Source: Companilactobacillus mishanensis (GTDB taxonomy: Bacteria; Bacillota; Bacilli; Lactobacillales; Lactobacillaceae). Taken from it: a stretch of 64,000 nucleotides of DNA. Location: contig NZ_RHON01000006.1 of the NCBI RefSeq assembly GCF_003946505.1, positions 1 to 64,000 on the forward strand, read 5' to 3'. Every line of letters starts with the position of its first letter. The first letter of the stretch is position 1. This document shows positions 8,673 to 16,807 of this stretch, one piece after another. Made by a program: the position numbers and the translations under genes. The notes beneath the pieces were generated by a model. That model did no database searches, was not told the origin of the DNA, and saw only the letters and a program-made list of their open reading frames with translations.

Positions 8673-9059
8673 CTACTCAGCAATCAATTTATTGTAAGCC
8701 GCAGAAGGGATGTTTCGTTTGAACGCCTCGTCGTATGTATACACATAAGCCCCTTTAGTATCCAATTTCAAAAAATGACCTTGTTTAAGCTTGCCCATAC
8801 CAGTGAATTTTACCTGATGAGGATTGCCATCCTTGTCGTAGCTAGTCAAATCGTAATCATAATTGCCGTAACCATCTTCATCATGACCCTTACTGTTGTC
8901 AATTTTGACATAACGAGATTCACGTTTCACCAAGATGTTATATGCACCAAGTGCTTGAGAGAATTGATCCGTCCTATCTTTAGTATAGGCACAGGCACCC
9001 AAGTATGCACCCCCGACGATCAATACTGATAATAATAAAAACTTTAGTAGACTTTTCAT
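8673..9059 (-). CDS. YxeA family protein (DUF1093)
   Basis: 128-aa exported or membrane-anchored protein of the YxeA family. The N-terminus is a signal/anchor helix (LLKFLLLSVLIVGGAYLGA); the rest is a small beta-rich domain with the VKFTGMGKLKQGHFLKLDTKG core typical of YxeA. AGGAGGT lies 8 nt before ATG. It is the second gene after a 29-aa peptide gene under a palindrome-containing promoter, and its stop abuts repeat element II-a. The function of YxeA proteins is unknown; several occur next to peptide or immunity-type genes. Confidence 0.8.
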   Translation of the reverse strand: MKSLLKFLLLSVLIVGGAYLGACAYTKDRTDQFSQALGAYNILVKRESRYVKIDNSKGHDEDGYGNYDYDLTSYDKDGNPHQVKFTGMGKLKQGHFLKLDTKGAYVYTYDEAFKRNIPSAAYNKLIAE

Positions 9060-9150
9060 TTGTTTGTTACCTCCTGAAAAATATACTAAAGTTTTTTTAT
9101 AAATTTATACATTTGTTGTGCTTACATTTGTCTTACGGAATTGTAAGTTG

Positions 9151-9240
9151 TTATTTTTCGTTGTCGTCGTGGATACCCCAGTCGAACTTCAAAGTATAAT
9201 CAACAATTCCATTAAAAATATTTGCAATTAGGTTCCACAT
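9151..9240 (-). CDS. 29-aa amphipathic peptide
   Basis: A 29-residue ORF starting MWNLIANIFNGIVDYTLKF and ending in an acidic tail (HDDNEK). The ribosome binding site GGAGGCG is well spaced from ATG 9240, and a promoter with a 12-bp palindrome lies upstream. Hydrophobic residues L4, I5, I8, F9, I12, V13, L17 fall on one helix face, resembling membrane-active or signalling peptides. No leader or double-glycine is present. It is co-directional with yxeA, 91 nt apart. No family is recognised. Confidence 0.6.
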   Translation of the reverse strand: MWNLIANIFNGIVDYTLKFDWGIHDDNEK

Positions 9241-9285
9241 AATAACGCCTCCGAACATAGATTTTATATATTTACCCTCATCTAT

Positions 9286-9314
9286 ATTGTAAGCCTTTTC
9301 ACATGTGAAGTTAA
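9286..9314 (-). promoter_or_regulatory. Promoter with palindromic operator
   Basis: On the minus strand TTAACT (9309-9314), a 17-nt spacer and TACAAT (9286-9291) form a promoter for the 29-aa peptide and yxeA. The perfect palindrome TTCACATGTGAA (9298-9309) fills the spacer, as expected for a dimeric repressor site. Confidence 0.6.
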
Positions 9315-9321
9315 TCACTTT

Positions 9322-10446
9322 TTACCAAATTTCGTCGATAATTGATTTAACTAATTTTAGCTTTGCCCATTGTTGTTCATCAGTTAATTCATTTCCTTCT
9401 TCAGTAGAAGCAAATCCGCATTGTGTTGATAGCCAGAGTCTATCTAAAGGTAAGTATTGACTGGCTTCTTTGATACGATCGATGATAACTTGTCTATCTT
9501 CTAGTTCAGGAGATTTTGTAGTTACCAATCCCAGAACAACGCGCTTGTCGCCAGATACTTTGGCAAGTGGTTCGAATCCACCAGCACGATCAGAATCATA
9601 TTCTAGGAAGTAAGTGTCAACATTTTCTTGTGCGAATAGGTAGTCAGCTACAGTGTCATAGCCACCTGAGAAAATGTAATCGGAACGGAAGTTACCACGA
9701 CAGACATGAGTATTGATGGTCAAATCGTCTGGTAAGTCTTCAATTGCACCGTTATTCAAGTCCAACAATACTTGAGGTGTATCGAGTGAGTCGTATTTAT
9801 TTTGATCAGTTGATCTTGCAACATAATCTTTATCTAAGAAGAATCCCCATGAACAGTCGTCAAGTTGAATAGTTCTGGCACCTTCGTTATATAAAGCAAT
9901 AATTGCGTCATGATAAGCTTTTTGAATATCAGCAATCAAGTCAGCTTCGTTTGGATAAAATTCTTTAGTTTTAGCCTCGTTTTCGCCACGGACTAATTCA
10001 GCATAAAGTTGACCGGGTGCTGGGATTGTTTGCTTTGGAAGTACTCCACCAATTTCATCAGTTAGTGATTTAAGAAAAGCAAAATGTTTCAAGAATGGGT
10101 GGTTAGGATTGAAACTGATTTTTCCAGATACGATTGCTGAATCATCACGACTTTCAGTTTTGTGGAAGTTATAGCCTCCACCTAGATGGTTATGTTCGAT
10201 ACCATTGAATCCCCAGAAGAAATCAAGATGCCAGTAAGCACGGCGGAATTCACCGTCAGTTACATAATCGAGACCAGCTGCTTTTTCTTTAGAAACTAAT
10301 TCACGAATATCTTTATCTTCTACTGCTGTTAGTGCAGCTTGATCGATTTTTCCTGCTTCAAAATCTACACGAGCTTGTTTGAGATCAGTTGGTCTTAAGA
10401 AACTTCCTACATGTTGAAATCCAATTTTTTGTTTTGTAATAGTCAT
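9322..10446 (-). CDS. MetE-like methionine synthase, short form (YxjG/YxjH)
   Basis: 374-aa protein matching the C-terminal catalytic half of cobalamin-independent methionine synthase. It probably transfers a methyl group to homocysteine or a related thiol in the cytoplasm. The zinc ligands are visible: H247 and C249 in THVCRGN, E282 in FLEYDSD, C343 in STQCGFAS. AGGAGG lies 8 nt before ATG 10446. The T-box leader upstream indicates induction by uncharged tRNA-Met. YxjG/YxjH proteins lack the N-terminal MetE half, so the methyl donor may not be the usual folate. Confidence 0.85.
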   Translation of the reverse strand: MTITKQKIGFQHVGSFLRPTDLKQARVDFEAGKIDQAALTAVEDKDIRELVSKEKAAGLDYVTDGEFRRAYWHLDFFWGFNGIEHNHLGGGYNFHKTESRDDSAIVSGKISFNPNHPFLKHFAFLKSLTDEIGGVLPKQTIPAPGQLYAELVRGENEAKTKEFYPNEADLIADIQKAYHDAIIALYNEGARTIQLDDCSWGFFLDKDYVARSTDQNKYDSLDTPQVLLDLNNGAIEDLPDDLTINTHVCRGNFRSDYIFSGGYDTVADYLFAQENVDTYFLEYDSDRAGGFEPLAKVSGDKRVVLGLVTTKSPELEDRQVIIDRIKEASQYLPLDRLWLSTQCGFASTEEGNELTDEQQWAKLKLVKSIIDEIW

Positions 10447-10498
10447 ATTAAAATTCCTCCTGAGATTTATAAAACTTATTTAACTCAATTATTCGTAA

Positions 10499-10770
10499 AA
10501 AAAAAATCGTCCCTACAATGCAGAACTAGTCTGCTTGTAGGGACGATTTGACGTGTTACCACCCTAATTCGTATCTTGCTTGTACAAAATACCTCAACGA
10601 CACAAAATTATGTCCGGGATGATATCGCATCCTTGCGTGCTTTCGGCTTTCACCTAGGCAAGACTCAGAGCTCATGTTCGAATCATTTTTCGTTCCGTCC
10701 TCTCACTGTCTGACGGTCGCTTATAACTACTGACTGATTCTACTCTTCTCTTCAACGTCTAATTAAGTTA
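10499..10770 (-). promoter_or_regulatory. T-box leader, probably tRNA-Met
   Basis: On the minus strand the T-box signature AGGGTGG (10559-10565) with flanking TTA..TAACACG precedes a strong terminator (10504-10549; TCGTCCCTACA arms, T-run after). An AGAAGAG segment and an extended Stem I lie at the 5' end. The triplet ATG at 10673-10675 (GAACATGAG) sits where the specifier loop is expected, which fits the MetE-like gene. The promoter is TTGACA (10819-10824), 17 nt, TATGTT (10796-10801). Confidence 0.9.
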
Positions 10771-10854
10771 AATAAGTTTTAATTGATTGTTGAATAACAT
10801 AAGACTTTCAAAAATACTTGTCAACTCTGAATTGAAAAATATTTTCAATAATTA

Positions 10855-11862
10855 TTATTCTACAGAAATATCAACAGGATATTTTGGTGCTTTTCCTTCG
10901 AGCATTCTTTGGTTGTCATTTAGAGAATCGAAAATCATATTGTGAACGGCAGTCGTGGTATAGAAGGCTGTATGAGGTGTGATTATGACGTTGTCACGGT
11001 TGATCAATGCTTGGAATTGAGGATCTTTTACATCTTCAATTTTATCAAATTTCTTTTGGAAAACATCATTTTCACTTTCCAAAACATCAAGAGCAGCACC
11101 GCCAACTTTGCCAGAATCCAGAGCTTTGATCAAGGCATCGGTGTCGACTAAGCCACCACGTGCACAGTTAATGAAAATAACTCCATCTTTCATTTTAGCG
11201 AAGGCGTCGGCATCAATCATATGTATATCTTTTTTTGCCAAAGGAGTATGAATTGTAATGATATCTGATTGTTCCAACAATTCATCCAGAGTATCAACGT
11301 AGATTCCAAGATTTTCGAGTGCTGGATTTGGTGCAATATCATAAGCAATAACTTTCGCACCGAAAGCTGCCATAATGCGTGCTACGACTGATCCAATGTG
11401 GCCGGTACCAATGATTCCGACAGTCTTACCGTGGATTTCTTCTCCAATTGTAGGGAACCATCTGAAGTCAGCGTTGGCGAATTTCTTATCAAATTCAGGT
11501 ACACGACGAAGTAAACGCAAAATCAAGCTTGTTGTGTGTTCGGCAATAGCATTTGGAGAATAAACGGGGACATATGTTAATGAGAAGTCAAAGTCACGTA
11601 GATCTTGGAAATCAAAACCGTCAAGTCCAACATTTCGAACAGAAATTTTACTGATGCCAAAATCGTGAAGTTTTTCTAGAGCTGCACGAGAATAAGGTTG
11701 TGTTTGGACCATTACGACACCATCTGAACCTTCAGCTAATTCAGCTGTTTCTTCGGTAAAAATCTCATGTGTATAATCGATTTCTACGTCTGGATGGGCA
11801 GCATCCCATTGTCGTAAGTATTCCTTTTCGTCTTCACGAATTCCGTATAAATAAATTTTCAT
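10855..11862 (-). CDS. D-lactate / D-2-hydroxyacid dehydrogenase
   Basis: 335-aa NAD-dependent D-2-hydroxyacid dehydrogenase reducing pyruvate or longer 2-oxoacids. Visible: the Rossmann motif GTGHIG (152-157) and catalytic R235 (CARGG), E264 (LESEN) and H297 (TPHTAF), matching D-LDH numbering. I start at ATG 11862 (MKIYLYG) with AGAGGA 7 nt upstream; the frame extends 43 codons further without a ribosome binding site. A paralogue with the same N-terminal pattern lies at 16.8-17.8 kb. D-LDH and D-HicDH cannot be separated by eye. Confidence 0.85.
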   Translation of the reverse strand: MKIYLYGIREDEKEYLRQWDAAHPDVEIDYTHEIFTEETAELAEGSDGVVMVQTQPYSRAALEKLHDFGISKISVRNVGLDGFDFQDLRDFDFSLTYVPVYSPNAIAEHTTSLILRLLRRVPEFDKKFANADFRWFPTIGEEIHGKTVGIIGTGHIGSVVARIMAAFGAKVIAYDIAPNPALENLGIYVDTLDELLEQSDIITIHTPLAKKDIHMIDADAFAKMKDGVIFINCARGGLVDTDALIKALDSGKVGGAALDVLESENDVFQKKFDKIEDVKDPQFQALINRDNVIITPHTAFYTTTAVHNMIFDSLNDNQRMLEGKAPKYPVDISVE

Positions 11863-11982
11863 ATCGATTCCTCTTTCAATTGTTATTAAAATACCATTAG
11901 ATATATTAGCTTTTTTTAATAATTTACTTGGTATAAGTTTAACGCATTTTTGACAATTTGTAAGGAAAAATTCGGTACGCAA

Positions 11983-12016
11983 AAAGAGCATACTGCAGAA
12001 TTACAGCATGCTCTAA
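11983..12016 (-). terminator. Terminator of panE-like gene
   Basis: AGAGCAT..CTG pairs with CAG..ATGCTCT, with a T5 tract on the minus strand after it. Confidence 0.8.
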
Positions 12017-12026
12017 ATTTGCAAGT

Positions 12027-13004
12027 TTATTCATTAACAGTTTCCAAAAGAGTCTTTGGATCAAAGTCACGTGAGAATTCTGCTAGATGAACTAGGTTTC
12101 TCAAGAAATCATGTGTTGTTGCTTCATAGTGATATTTCAATCCGAGATCGTAGATGTAGCCGTTGATGTAGTCGACTTCAGTATTACGGCCCTTGGACAT
12201 ATCTTGATACATCGATGGGTAGTGTAGTGGATTTGAAACTGCACTAACTGTTTTTACGGTCTGCCACTCTTCTTCACGAGTGTTGAGCAAGGTAATATTG
12301 GCACGTTCGCAGACGTCAAATGCTTCGTTGATCAACTGTCGACCTAATTTCTCAGCTACTGGTGATTGGATAAATTCACCCATTTGGATTTCGAACATTG
12401 TACATAGCGTGTTAACAACGGAGTTGAAGATAACTTTTGCCATCAATGTTCCCAAGAAATTAGTTGTCAAACTTGGGTTAAGATTAGCTTTCTGAAAGTC
12501 TTTGACAATTTGATTGGTCGTATCATCAGGCTTTTCTGTCTGATTAGCCATGTGCATACTTCCAGCACCTGGGGCACCGATAAAATCTACATCTCCAGGA
12601 CCGTTCAAAACTGTACCGATTAATGCTGTTGCACCAATAACCTTAGACTTATCAAAGTATTGATCAAGCTTTTCGATATGTCCCATACCATTCATTGGAC
12701 TGAGTGCATATTGGTGATCTTTGAATGCATGTGAAGTGCGTTCCAGAGCTTTAGCCAGTTGCATTTGTTTAGTAAAGACAATCCAAACATCAGGATCGCC
12801 AGTATATTCTTCAGGGGTATAAATGTTGACGGGCACTAGATGTTTGTTCTGGTGATCGCGGGAAACATAAACACCGTTTTGCTCGCGGATCTTACTAATT
12901 TGTGGTTCCCAAATTTCGACGAAATCAACATCGAAACCTGCTTCTTGTAAAAGAATTCCATATCGCAGGCCCATAGCACCTGCACCTAGTACTGTATATT
13001 TCAT
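12027..13004 (-). CDS. Ketopantoate reductase family (PanE/ApbA)
   Basis: 325-aa NAD(P)-dependent reductase of the PanE/ApbA family. GAGAMG (7-12) binds the cofactor, FTKQMQ sits in the usual catalytic-lysine region, and the C-terminal helical domain is complete. The start is ATG 13004 after GGAGGCGG; a codon 15 nt upstream is in frame. Given the neighbouring aminotransferase and hydroxyacid dehydrogenases it may act on branched-chain 2-oxoacids (as the lactococcal PanE-type D-HicDH does) and not in pantothenate synthesis; this is an inference from context. Confidence 0.8.
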   Translation of the reverse strand: MKYTVLGAGAMGLRYGILLQEAGFDVDFVEIWEPQISKIREQNGVYVSRDHQNKHLVPVNIYTPEEYTGDPDVWIVFTKQMQLAKALERTSHAFKDHQYALSPMNGMGHIEKLDQYFDKSKVIGATALIGTVLNGPGDVDFIGAPGAGSMHMANQTEKPDDTTNQIVKDFQKANLNPSLTTNFLGTLMAKVIFNSVVNTLCTMFEIQMGEFIQSPVAEKLGRQLINEAFDVCERANITLLNTREEEWQTVKTVSAVSNPLHYPSMYQDMSKGRNTEVDYINGYIYDLGLKYHYEATTHDFLRNLVHLAEFSRDFDPKTLLETVNE

Positions 13005-13236
13005 AAATACCGCCTCCAAGATTTGTTGAAAGCATTATTGAGCATTAATTATTAAATGTCAACGGTAAATAATTAGAAAAATTAATGAATTTATGACGGA
13101 ATATTTGGACTATATATAGAACGAAAGTTTTCGAATAAACAACAAAAAATATTTCGACAACACTGAATTATAGCGGTTTCCAGTTAGAAAATAATACTGG
13201 CTAATAATTAAATTTATTATTTTCTATAAAAAAACG

Positions 13237-13265
13237 TTGACAACTAATAGCCTGAGTTTTACGAT
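13237..13265 (+). promoter_or_regulatory. Promoter of the bcaT operon
   Basis: TTGACA (13237-13242), 17-nt spacer, TACGAT (13260-13265), about 60 nt upstream of the leader peptide. Confidence 0.75.
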
Positions 13266-13326
13266 AAATGCAACTTAGTTCTAATATTTCTCTAATTTAA
13301 CTAAAATTTGACAGGAGGTAACGATC

Positions 13327-13434
13327 ATGCTCAACATTCAAATTATTATTATTGTCGTCATTATTTTGTTGATCAACTTGGGCTTTTCAATTACCTCTCC
13401 AGAACGATGTTATTTGACACGAGAAGGTGACTAG
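13327..13434 (+). CDS. Ile/Val/Leu-rich leader peptide
   Basis: A 35-aa ORF with a strong AGGAGGT ribosome binding site starts MLNIQ and continues IIIIVVIILLINLGF, then a polar tail ending LTREGD. Eleven successive branched-chain codons are what a ribosome-stalling attenuation peptide needs. A terminator begins 6 nt after its stop and the next gene is the branched-chain aminotransferase. I therefore call it a regulatory leader, not a membrane peptide, although the hydrophobic run could also span a membrane. Confidence 0.8.
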   Translation: MLNIQIIIIVVIILLINLGFSITSPERCYLTREGD

Positions 13435-13478
13435 TAAAGTGGCCAAGTTGATTTATTTCAACATGGCCGCTTTTTTTG
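13373..13478 (+). promoter_or_regulatory. Transcription attenuator of bcaT operon
   Basis: The terminator stem pairs 13441-13451 (GGCCAAGTTGA) with 13458-13468 (TCAACATGGCC), one mismatch, then T7. The same 5' arm is perfectly complementary over 9 nt (CCAAGTTGA, 13443-13451) to TCAACTTGG (13373-13381) inside the leader peptide. A ribosome stalled on the early Ile codons would leave 13373-13381 free to form the antiterminator; a ribosome that runs on would allow termination. Confidence 0.75.
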
Positions 13479-13524
13479 TTTTTTAGAATGAGTGAAATTA
13501 TATAGTGTAAGAGGAGATAATCAC

Positions 13525-14556
13525 ATGGCAAAAGCAGATGCATCAAAATTAGATTGGAATAATCTTGGATTTGAATATATGGACTTACCTTATCGTTTCA
13601 CAGCCCATTGGAAGGATGGTAAATGGCAAGACGCTGGACTAACAGAAGACGCAACACTTCATATTAGTGAAGCTTCTCCAGTATTGCATTACGGCCAAGC
13701 AGCTTTCGAAGGTATGAAAGCTTACCGTACACCAGACAATCACATTCAATTGTTCAGACCTGACAGAAACGCTGCCAGACTCAGAAATTCTTGTGAAAGA
13801 CTATTGATGCCAGTATTCCCAGAAGACAAATTTGTGGATGCTGTCAAACAAGTAGTTAAAGCAAACTCAGACTTTGTTCCACCATATGGAAACGGAGCAA
13901 CAATGTATCTCAGACCATTGATTATCGGTACTGGTGGCGTAATCGGCGTTCACGCAGCACCTGAATATATTTTCACTATTTTCGCAATGCCAGTTGGCAA
14001 TTACTTCAAGGGTGGTCTAACACCAGTCAACTTTACAACATCACAATATGACCGTGCTGCTCATAAAGGTACTGGCCAAGCTAAAGTTGGTGGTAACTAT
14101 GCTGCCAGTTTACTTCCTGGAGAAAATGCTCACGAAAACGGATATGCTGACTGTGTTTACCTCGACCCAGTTGAACACCGTTATATAGAAGAAGTTGGTT
14201 CAGCTAACTTCTTTGGTATCACAAAAGACAACGTCTTCAAGACACCAAAATCACCTTCAATTTTACCAAGTATCACAAAATACTCTCTATTATATTTGGC
14301 TGAACATAACCTTGACCTTGGAGTATCTGAAGAAAAAATCGATGTTCACGATCTTGACCAATTTTCTGAAGCAGGTGCCTGTGGTACAGCTGCTGTAATT
14401 TCACCAATTGGTGGTTTGGAACATGATGGGGACCTTCATGTATTCTACAGTGAAAAAGAAGTTGGACCTGTAACTAAGAAATTGTATGACACATTAACTG
14501 GCATCCAATTCGGTACAGTCGAAGCTCCTGAAGGTTGGGTACAACAAGTAGAATAA
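13525..14556 (+). CDS. Branched-chain amino acid aminotransferase
   Basis: 343-aa class-IV PLP aminotransferase exchanging the amino group between Leu/Ile/Val and 2-oxoglutarate. The PLP lysine is K187 in AKVGGNYAAS; EVGSANFFG and the GACGTAAVI phosphate-binding loop follow. The start is ATG 13525 with GAGGAG 8 nt upstream. It is followed after 20 nt by L-2-hydroxyisocaproate dehydrogenase, so the pair can turn branched-chain amino acids into 2-hydroxyacids. The upstream Ile/Val/Leu leader suggests transcription responds to charging of branched-chain tRNAs. I would name it bcaT/ilvE. Confidence 0.92.
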   Translation: MAKADASKLDWNNLGFEYMDLPYRFTAHWKDGKWQDAGLTEDATLHISEASPVLHYGQAAFEGMKAYRTPDNHIQLFRPDRNAARLRNSCERLLMPVFPEDKFVDAVKQVVKANSDFVPPYGNGATMYLRPLIIGTGGVIGVHAAPEYIFTIFAMPVGNYFKGGLTPVNFTTSQYDRAAHKGTGQAKVGGNYAASLLPGENAHENGYADCVYLDPVEHRYIEEVGSANFFGITKDNVFKTPKSPSILPSITKYSLLYLAEHNLDLGVSEEKIDVHDLDQFSEAGACGTAAVISPIGGLEHDGDLHVFYSEKEVGPVTKKLYDTLTGIQFGTVEAPEGWVQQVE

Positions 14557-14575
14557 TTTAAATGGGGTAATAATA

Positions 14576-15496
14576 ATGAGAAAATTTGGAATCATCGGAG
14601 TAGGTCACGTTGGTGTAACAGTTGCATATACATTAGTAACAAAGGGAATCGCGGATGAATTAGTTTTGATCGATTCAAACGAGAAAAAAGCAGTCGCTGA
14701 ACAACTGGATTTGGAAGATTGCCAAGCTAGACTTGATACAACGACCAAAATCAAAGTTCAGGATTACTCGGAATTAGCAAATGCAGATGTTTTATTCGTA
14801 ACGGCTGGAAATATTGGATCTTTGCAACACAATGATGGAAATCGTTGGGCAGAATTCGAATATACCAGAGATATCGTTAAAGATATTGCACCAAAGATTG
14901 CTGCTTCTGGATTCAAGGGAGTTTTGGTCGATACAATGAATCCTTGCGATGCAATTGCACATTACCTACAAAGAGAGGCCGGTTTTACAACTGCTCAATG
15001 TATGGCTACAGGAACATTTTTGGATACAGCACGTATGCAAAGGGTTGTTGCTGAGCAATTCGATACTAACTATAAAAATGTCACGGGTTACGTAATGGGT
15101 GAGCATGGATCATCACAATTCGTAGCCTGGTCAACAGTTAAAGTAAATGGTCATCCACTAATGGAATATGCCAAAGCTAACGGAAAGAAATTTGATTACG
15201 ATGCTTTGGAAGAAGAAATTAGAATGGGGGGCTGGGCAGTATTTTCTGGTAAAGGTTATACTAGTTTTGGTATTGCAACCTGCGCCATTAAGTTAGCCCA
15301 AGCTGTTATCTCGGATGCACAGCTTGAATGTCCTGTTTCTTCATACAATGAGAAGTACGATACTTATTTGGGCCAACCTTCAGTTGTTGGGAAAAACGGT
15401 ATCGAGTATGTTAACGAGATTGAATTGACAGATGAAGAAGAAGCTAAGCTGAAGAATTCAGCCGATACTATTAAAGAGAAGTTTGCTACTATGTAA
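14576..15496 (+). CDS. L-2-hydroxyisocaproate dehydrogenase
   Basis: 306-aa member of the L-lactate/malate dehydrogenase superfamily, close to characterised L-HicDH of Weissella/Lactobacillus: shared stretches include TGTFLDTARMQR, GEHGSSQFVAWSTV and GGWAVFSGKGYTS. GVGHVG (8-13) binds NAD; D150, R153 and H177 form the catalytic set. It reduces branched-chain 2-oxoacids such as 2-ketoisocaproate. It sits 20 nt after bcaT behind a GGGGTAA ribosome binding site and forms an operon with it. A type I hairpin element starts about 10 nt after its stop, before the terminator. Confidence 0.88.
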   Translation: MRKFGIIGVGHVGVTVAYTLVTKGIADELVLIDSNEKKAVAEQLDLEDCQARLDTTTKIKVQDYSELANADVLFVTAGNIGSLQHNDGNRWAEFEYTRDIVKDIAPKIAASGFKGVLVDTMNPCDAIAHYLQREAGFTTAQCMATGTFLDTARMQRVVAEQFDTNYKNVTGYVMGEHGSSQFVAWSTVKVNGHPLMEYAKANGKKFDYDALEEEIRMGGWAVFSGKGYTSFGIATCAIKLAQAVISDAQLECPVSSYNEKYDTYLGQPSVVGKNGIEYVNEIELTDEEEAKLKNSADTIKEKFATM

Positions 15497-15505
15497 GCTG
15501 TTTGG

Positions 15506-15748
15506 TTCACTGCCGATTTCGGAAGAAAAACGATCCGCTTTAAGGAACATATGTCGCCTTTGGCGCATGCGCAACCATTTCAAGTGTTGGCTACGCCAAC
15601 GAACAATCAAGGAAGCGGGGTGGGCATCGCTTTGAGCTCATTGCCGAAACCGCAATAATCTCAAAGTCGGGCCTTAGCCTAAGTGTACTTCGTACACTAA
15701 CGCTAATTTCACCACTTGGCCCAAATCGTTTTTCTTCCTACATCTAGA
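15506..15748 (+). repeat. Type I 3'UTR hairpin element, copy a
   Basis: It begins TTCACTGCCGATTTCGG just after the hicDH stop. The outer arms GGAAGAAAAACGAT (15521-15534) and ATCGTTTTTCTTCC (15725-15738) are a perfect 14-bp pair; several inner hairpins are visible (for example GGCTACGCC, GTGTACTTCGTACAC). The far end reads TACATCTAGAT, the complement of the ATCTAGATGTA end in copies b and c. Confidence 0.8.
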
Positions 15749-15774
15749 TTAGCTAAATGAATTTTTAATACTAT

Positions 15775-15825
15775 AATAGCCTTCAAAATTGGTTTTCAAT
15801 GACAATTTTGAAGGCTATTTTTTTG
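15775..15825 (+). terminator. Terminator of bcaT-hicDH operon
   Basis: AATAGCCTTCAAAATTG and its exact complement surround a 12-nt loop, followed by T7. Confidence 0.92.
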
Positions 15826-15844
15826 ATTTAAAATGGATTGTTTT

Positions 15845-16402
15845 TTAAGCTTTAACGATTTTACCTACTGCAATTGGCAGGGTTACGTGGGCATCGTATT
15901 CTCCGACTGCACCACCGACTGTTGAAGGTAATTCTAGTGAATCTGGAACTCCGTGGATATAAATTACTCGTTTGTCCAAATTCAAATTTGTATCTCCAAA
16001 GGCTTCTTTGAATTTAGCTTGTAATGCATCTAGTGGAACTACTTTTTTATATTCAAAATGTCCATTTGCATCTGATACCGGATACTCATCATTGGGGATG
16101 TTCATTTCTTCAGGTGAATCGTTGAAAGGAACCATTGTTGTTCCGGATACTGGTTCAGTTTCAGGAAGATCAACGTATCAATCACCGTTAGCATCTTGTG
16201 CAGATGTCGAAATTTGAGCCTCTTTACCATCGGTAAAACCGTGGAAATGTTCCCAATGCTGTGTGTTTTCAGGAGTGTCATTCATTTCGATGTTGATGAT
16301 CAAATCATTACCACTTACTTCAAAAGAAGCAGTACCGTGCGGTTTCTTACCAATCTTGTCTTCATTTAGTGGAACAATATCAGCTTTGTACTTTTCAACC
16401 AT
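15845..16402 (-). pseudogene. CHRD/SOD-like protein gene split by in-frame TGA
   Basis: One reading frame of 185 codons is interrupted by a single TGA at codon 75 (plus-strand tca at 16178-16180). The N-terminal part runs from ATG 16402 (ribosome binding site GGAGGAC) to DANGD-stop. The same frame continues YVDLPETEPVSG and then to the end without another stop. The sequence has the look of a CHRD/Cu-Zn-SOD-like beta domain (EHFHGF, GVPDSLELPSTVGGAVGEYDAHVTLPIAVGKIVKA region), but I am not sure. A GGA or TGG codon is the likely ancestor of the TGA. It may be a recent pseudogene, a sequencing error, or recoded. Confidence 0.65.
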
Positions 16403-16505
16403 AAAATCCGTCCTCCATTAACTAAATTTGTGAAGCAATCTCAGCATAAGCGGATTTATGATAATAATCAATAAATTGAAATATGAAATAAAATTTCGAA
16501 AATAA

Positions 16506-16545
16506 AAAAAGTCCAAAACCAACAAATCTTGGCTTTGAACTTTTG
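16506..16545 (-). terminator. Terminator of hydroxyacid dehydrogenase operon
   Basis: AAAAGTCCAAAACCAA pairs with TTGGCTTTGAACTTTT with two mismatches. The T-run is on the minus strand. It lies beyond repeat element I-b, so the repeat would be in the 3'UTR. Confidence 0.75.
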
Positions 16546-16561
16546 AATTATATAAGTGAAC

Positions 16562-16622
16562 AGCGTACATATACTCCCCAATTACGGATACTTTCAATAT
16601 CTCCGATGTATTTACGCTGCTA
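16562..16622. other. Hairpin next to repeat I-b
   Basis: CAGCGTA..ATA pairs with TAT..TACGCTG and an inner CGGATA/TATC..CCG stem is present. Part of the gene-free stretch 16403-16807; role unknown. Confidence 0.4.
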
Positions 16623-16802
16623 TCTAGATGTAGGAATAAAAACGATTTGGGCTAAGTAGTGAGATTCTTCTTGGCGTGCGAAGCACGGTTAGAAGAAGAC
16701 TCAGCTTTGAAATGATTGCGTATTTTGCAATTAGTTCAAAGTGACGTCCACTACGTCACAGCCCGCAAAATCGTTTTAATTCCGGAATCGACAAGGAATC
16801 GG
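16622..16802 (-). repeat. Type I 3'UTR hairpin element, copy b
   Basis: The arms are GGAATAAAAACGATTT (16633-16648) and AAATCGTTTTAATTCC (16768-16783). In the sense of the upstream gene it reads stop, TTCCGATTCC..CGATTCCGG, arm, and ends TCTAGATA. It starts within about 10 nt of the stop of the hydroxyacid dehydrogenase. The inner hairpin GTGCGAAGCAC is shared in kind with copy c. Confidence 0.8.
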
Positions 16803-16807
16803 AACCC

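Noticed and set aside
8329..8673. 114-aa minus-strand ORF after yxeA
   Set aside because: Its first half is the translation of repeat element II-a, there is no ribosome binding site, and another frame in its second half looks more protein-like.
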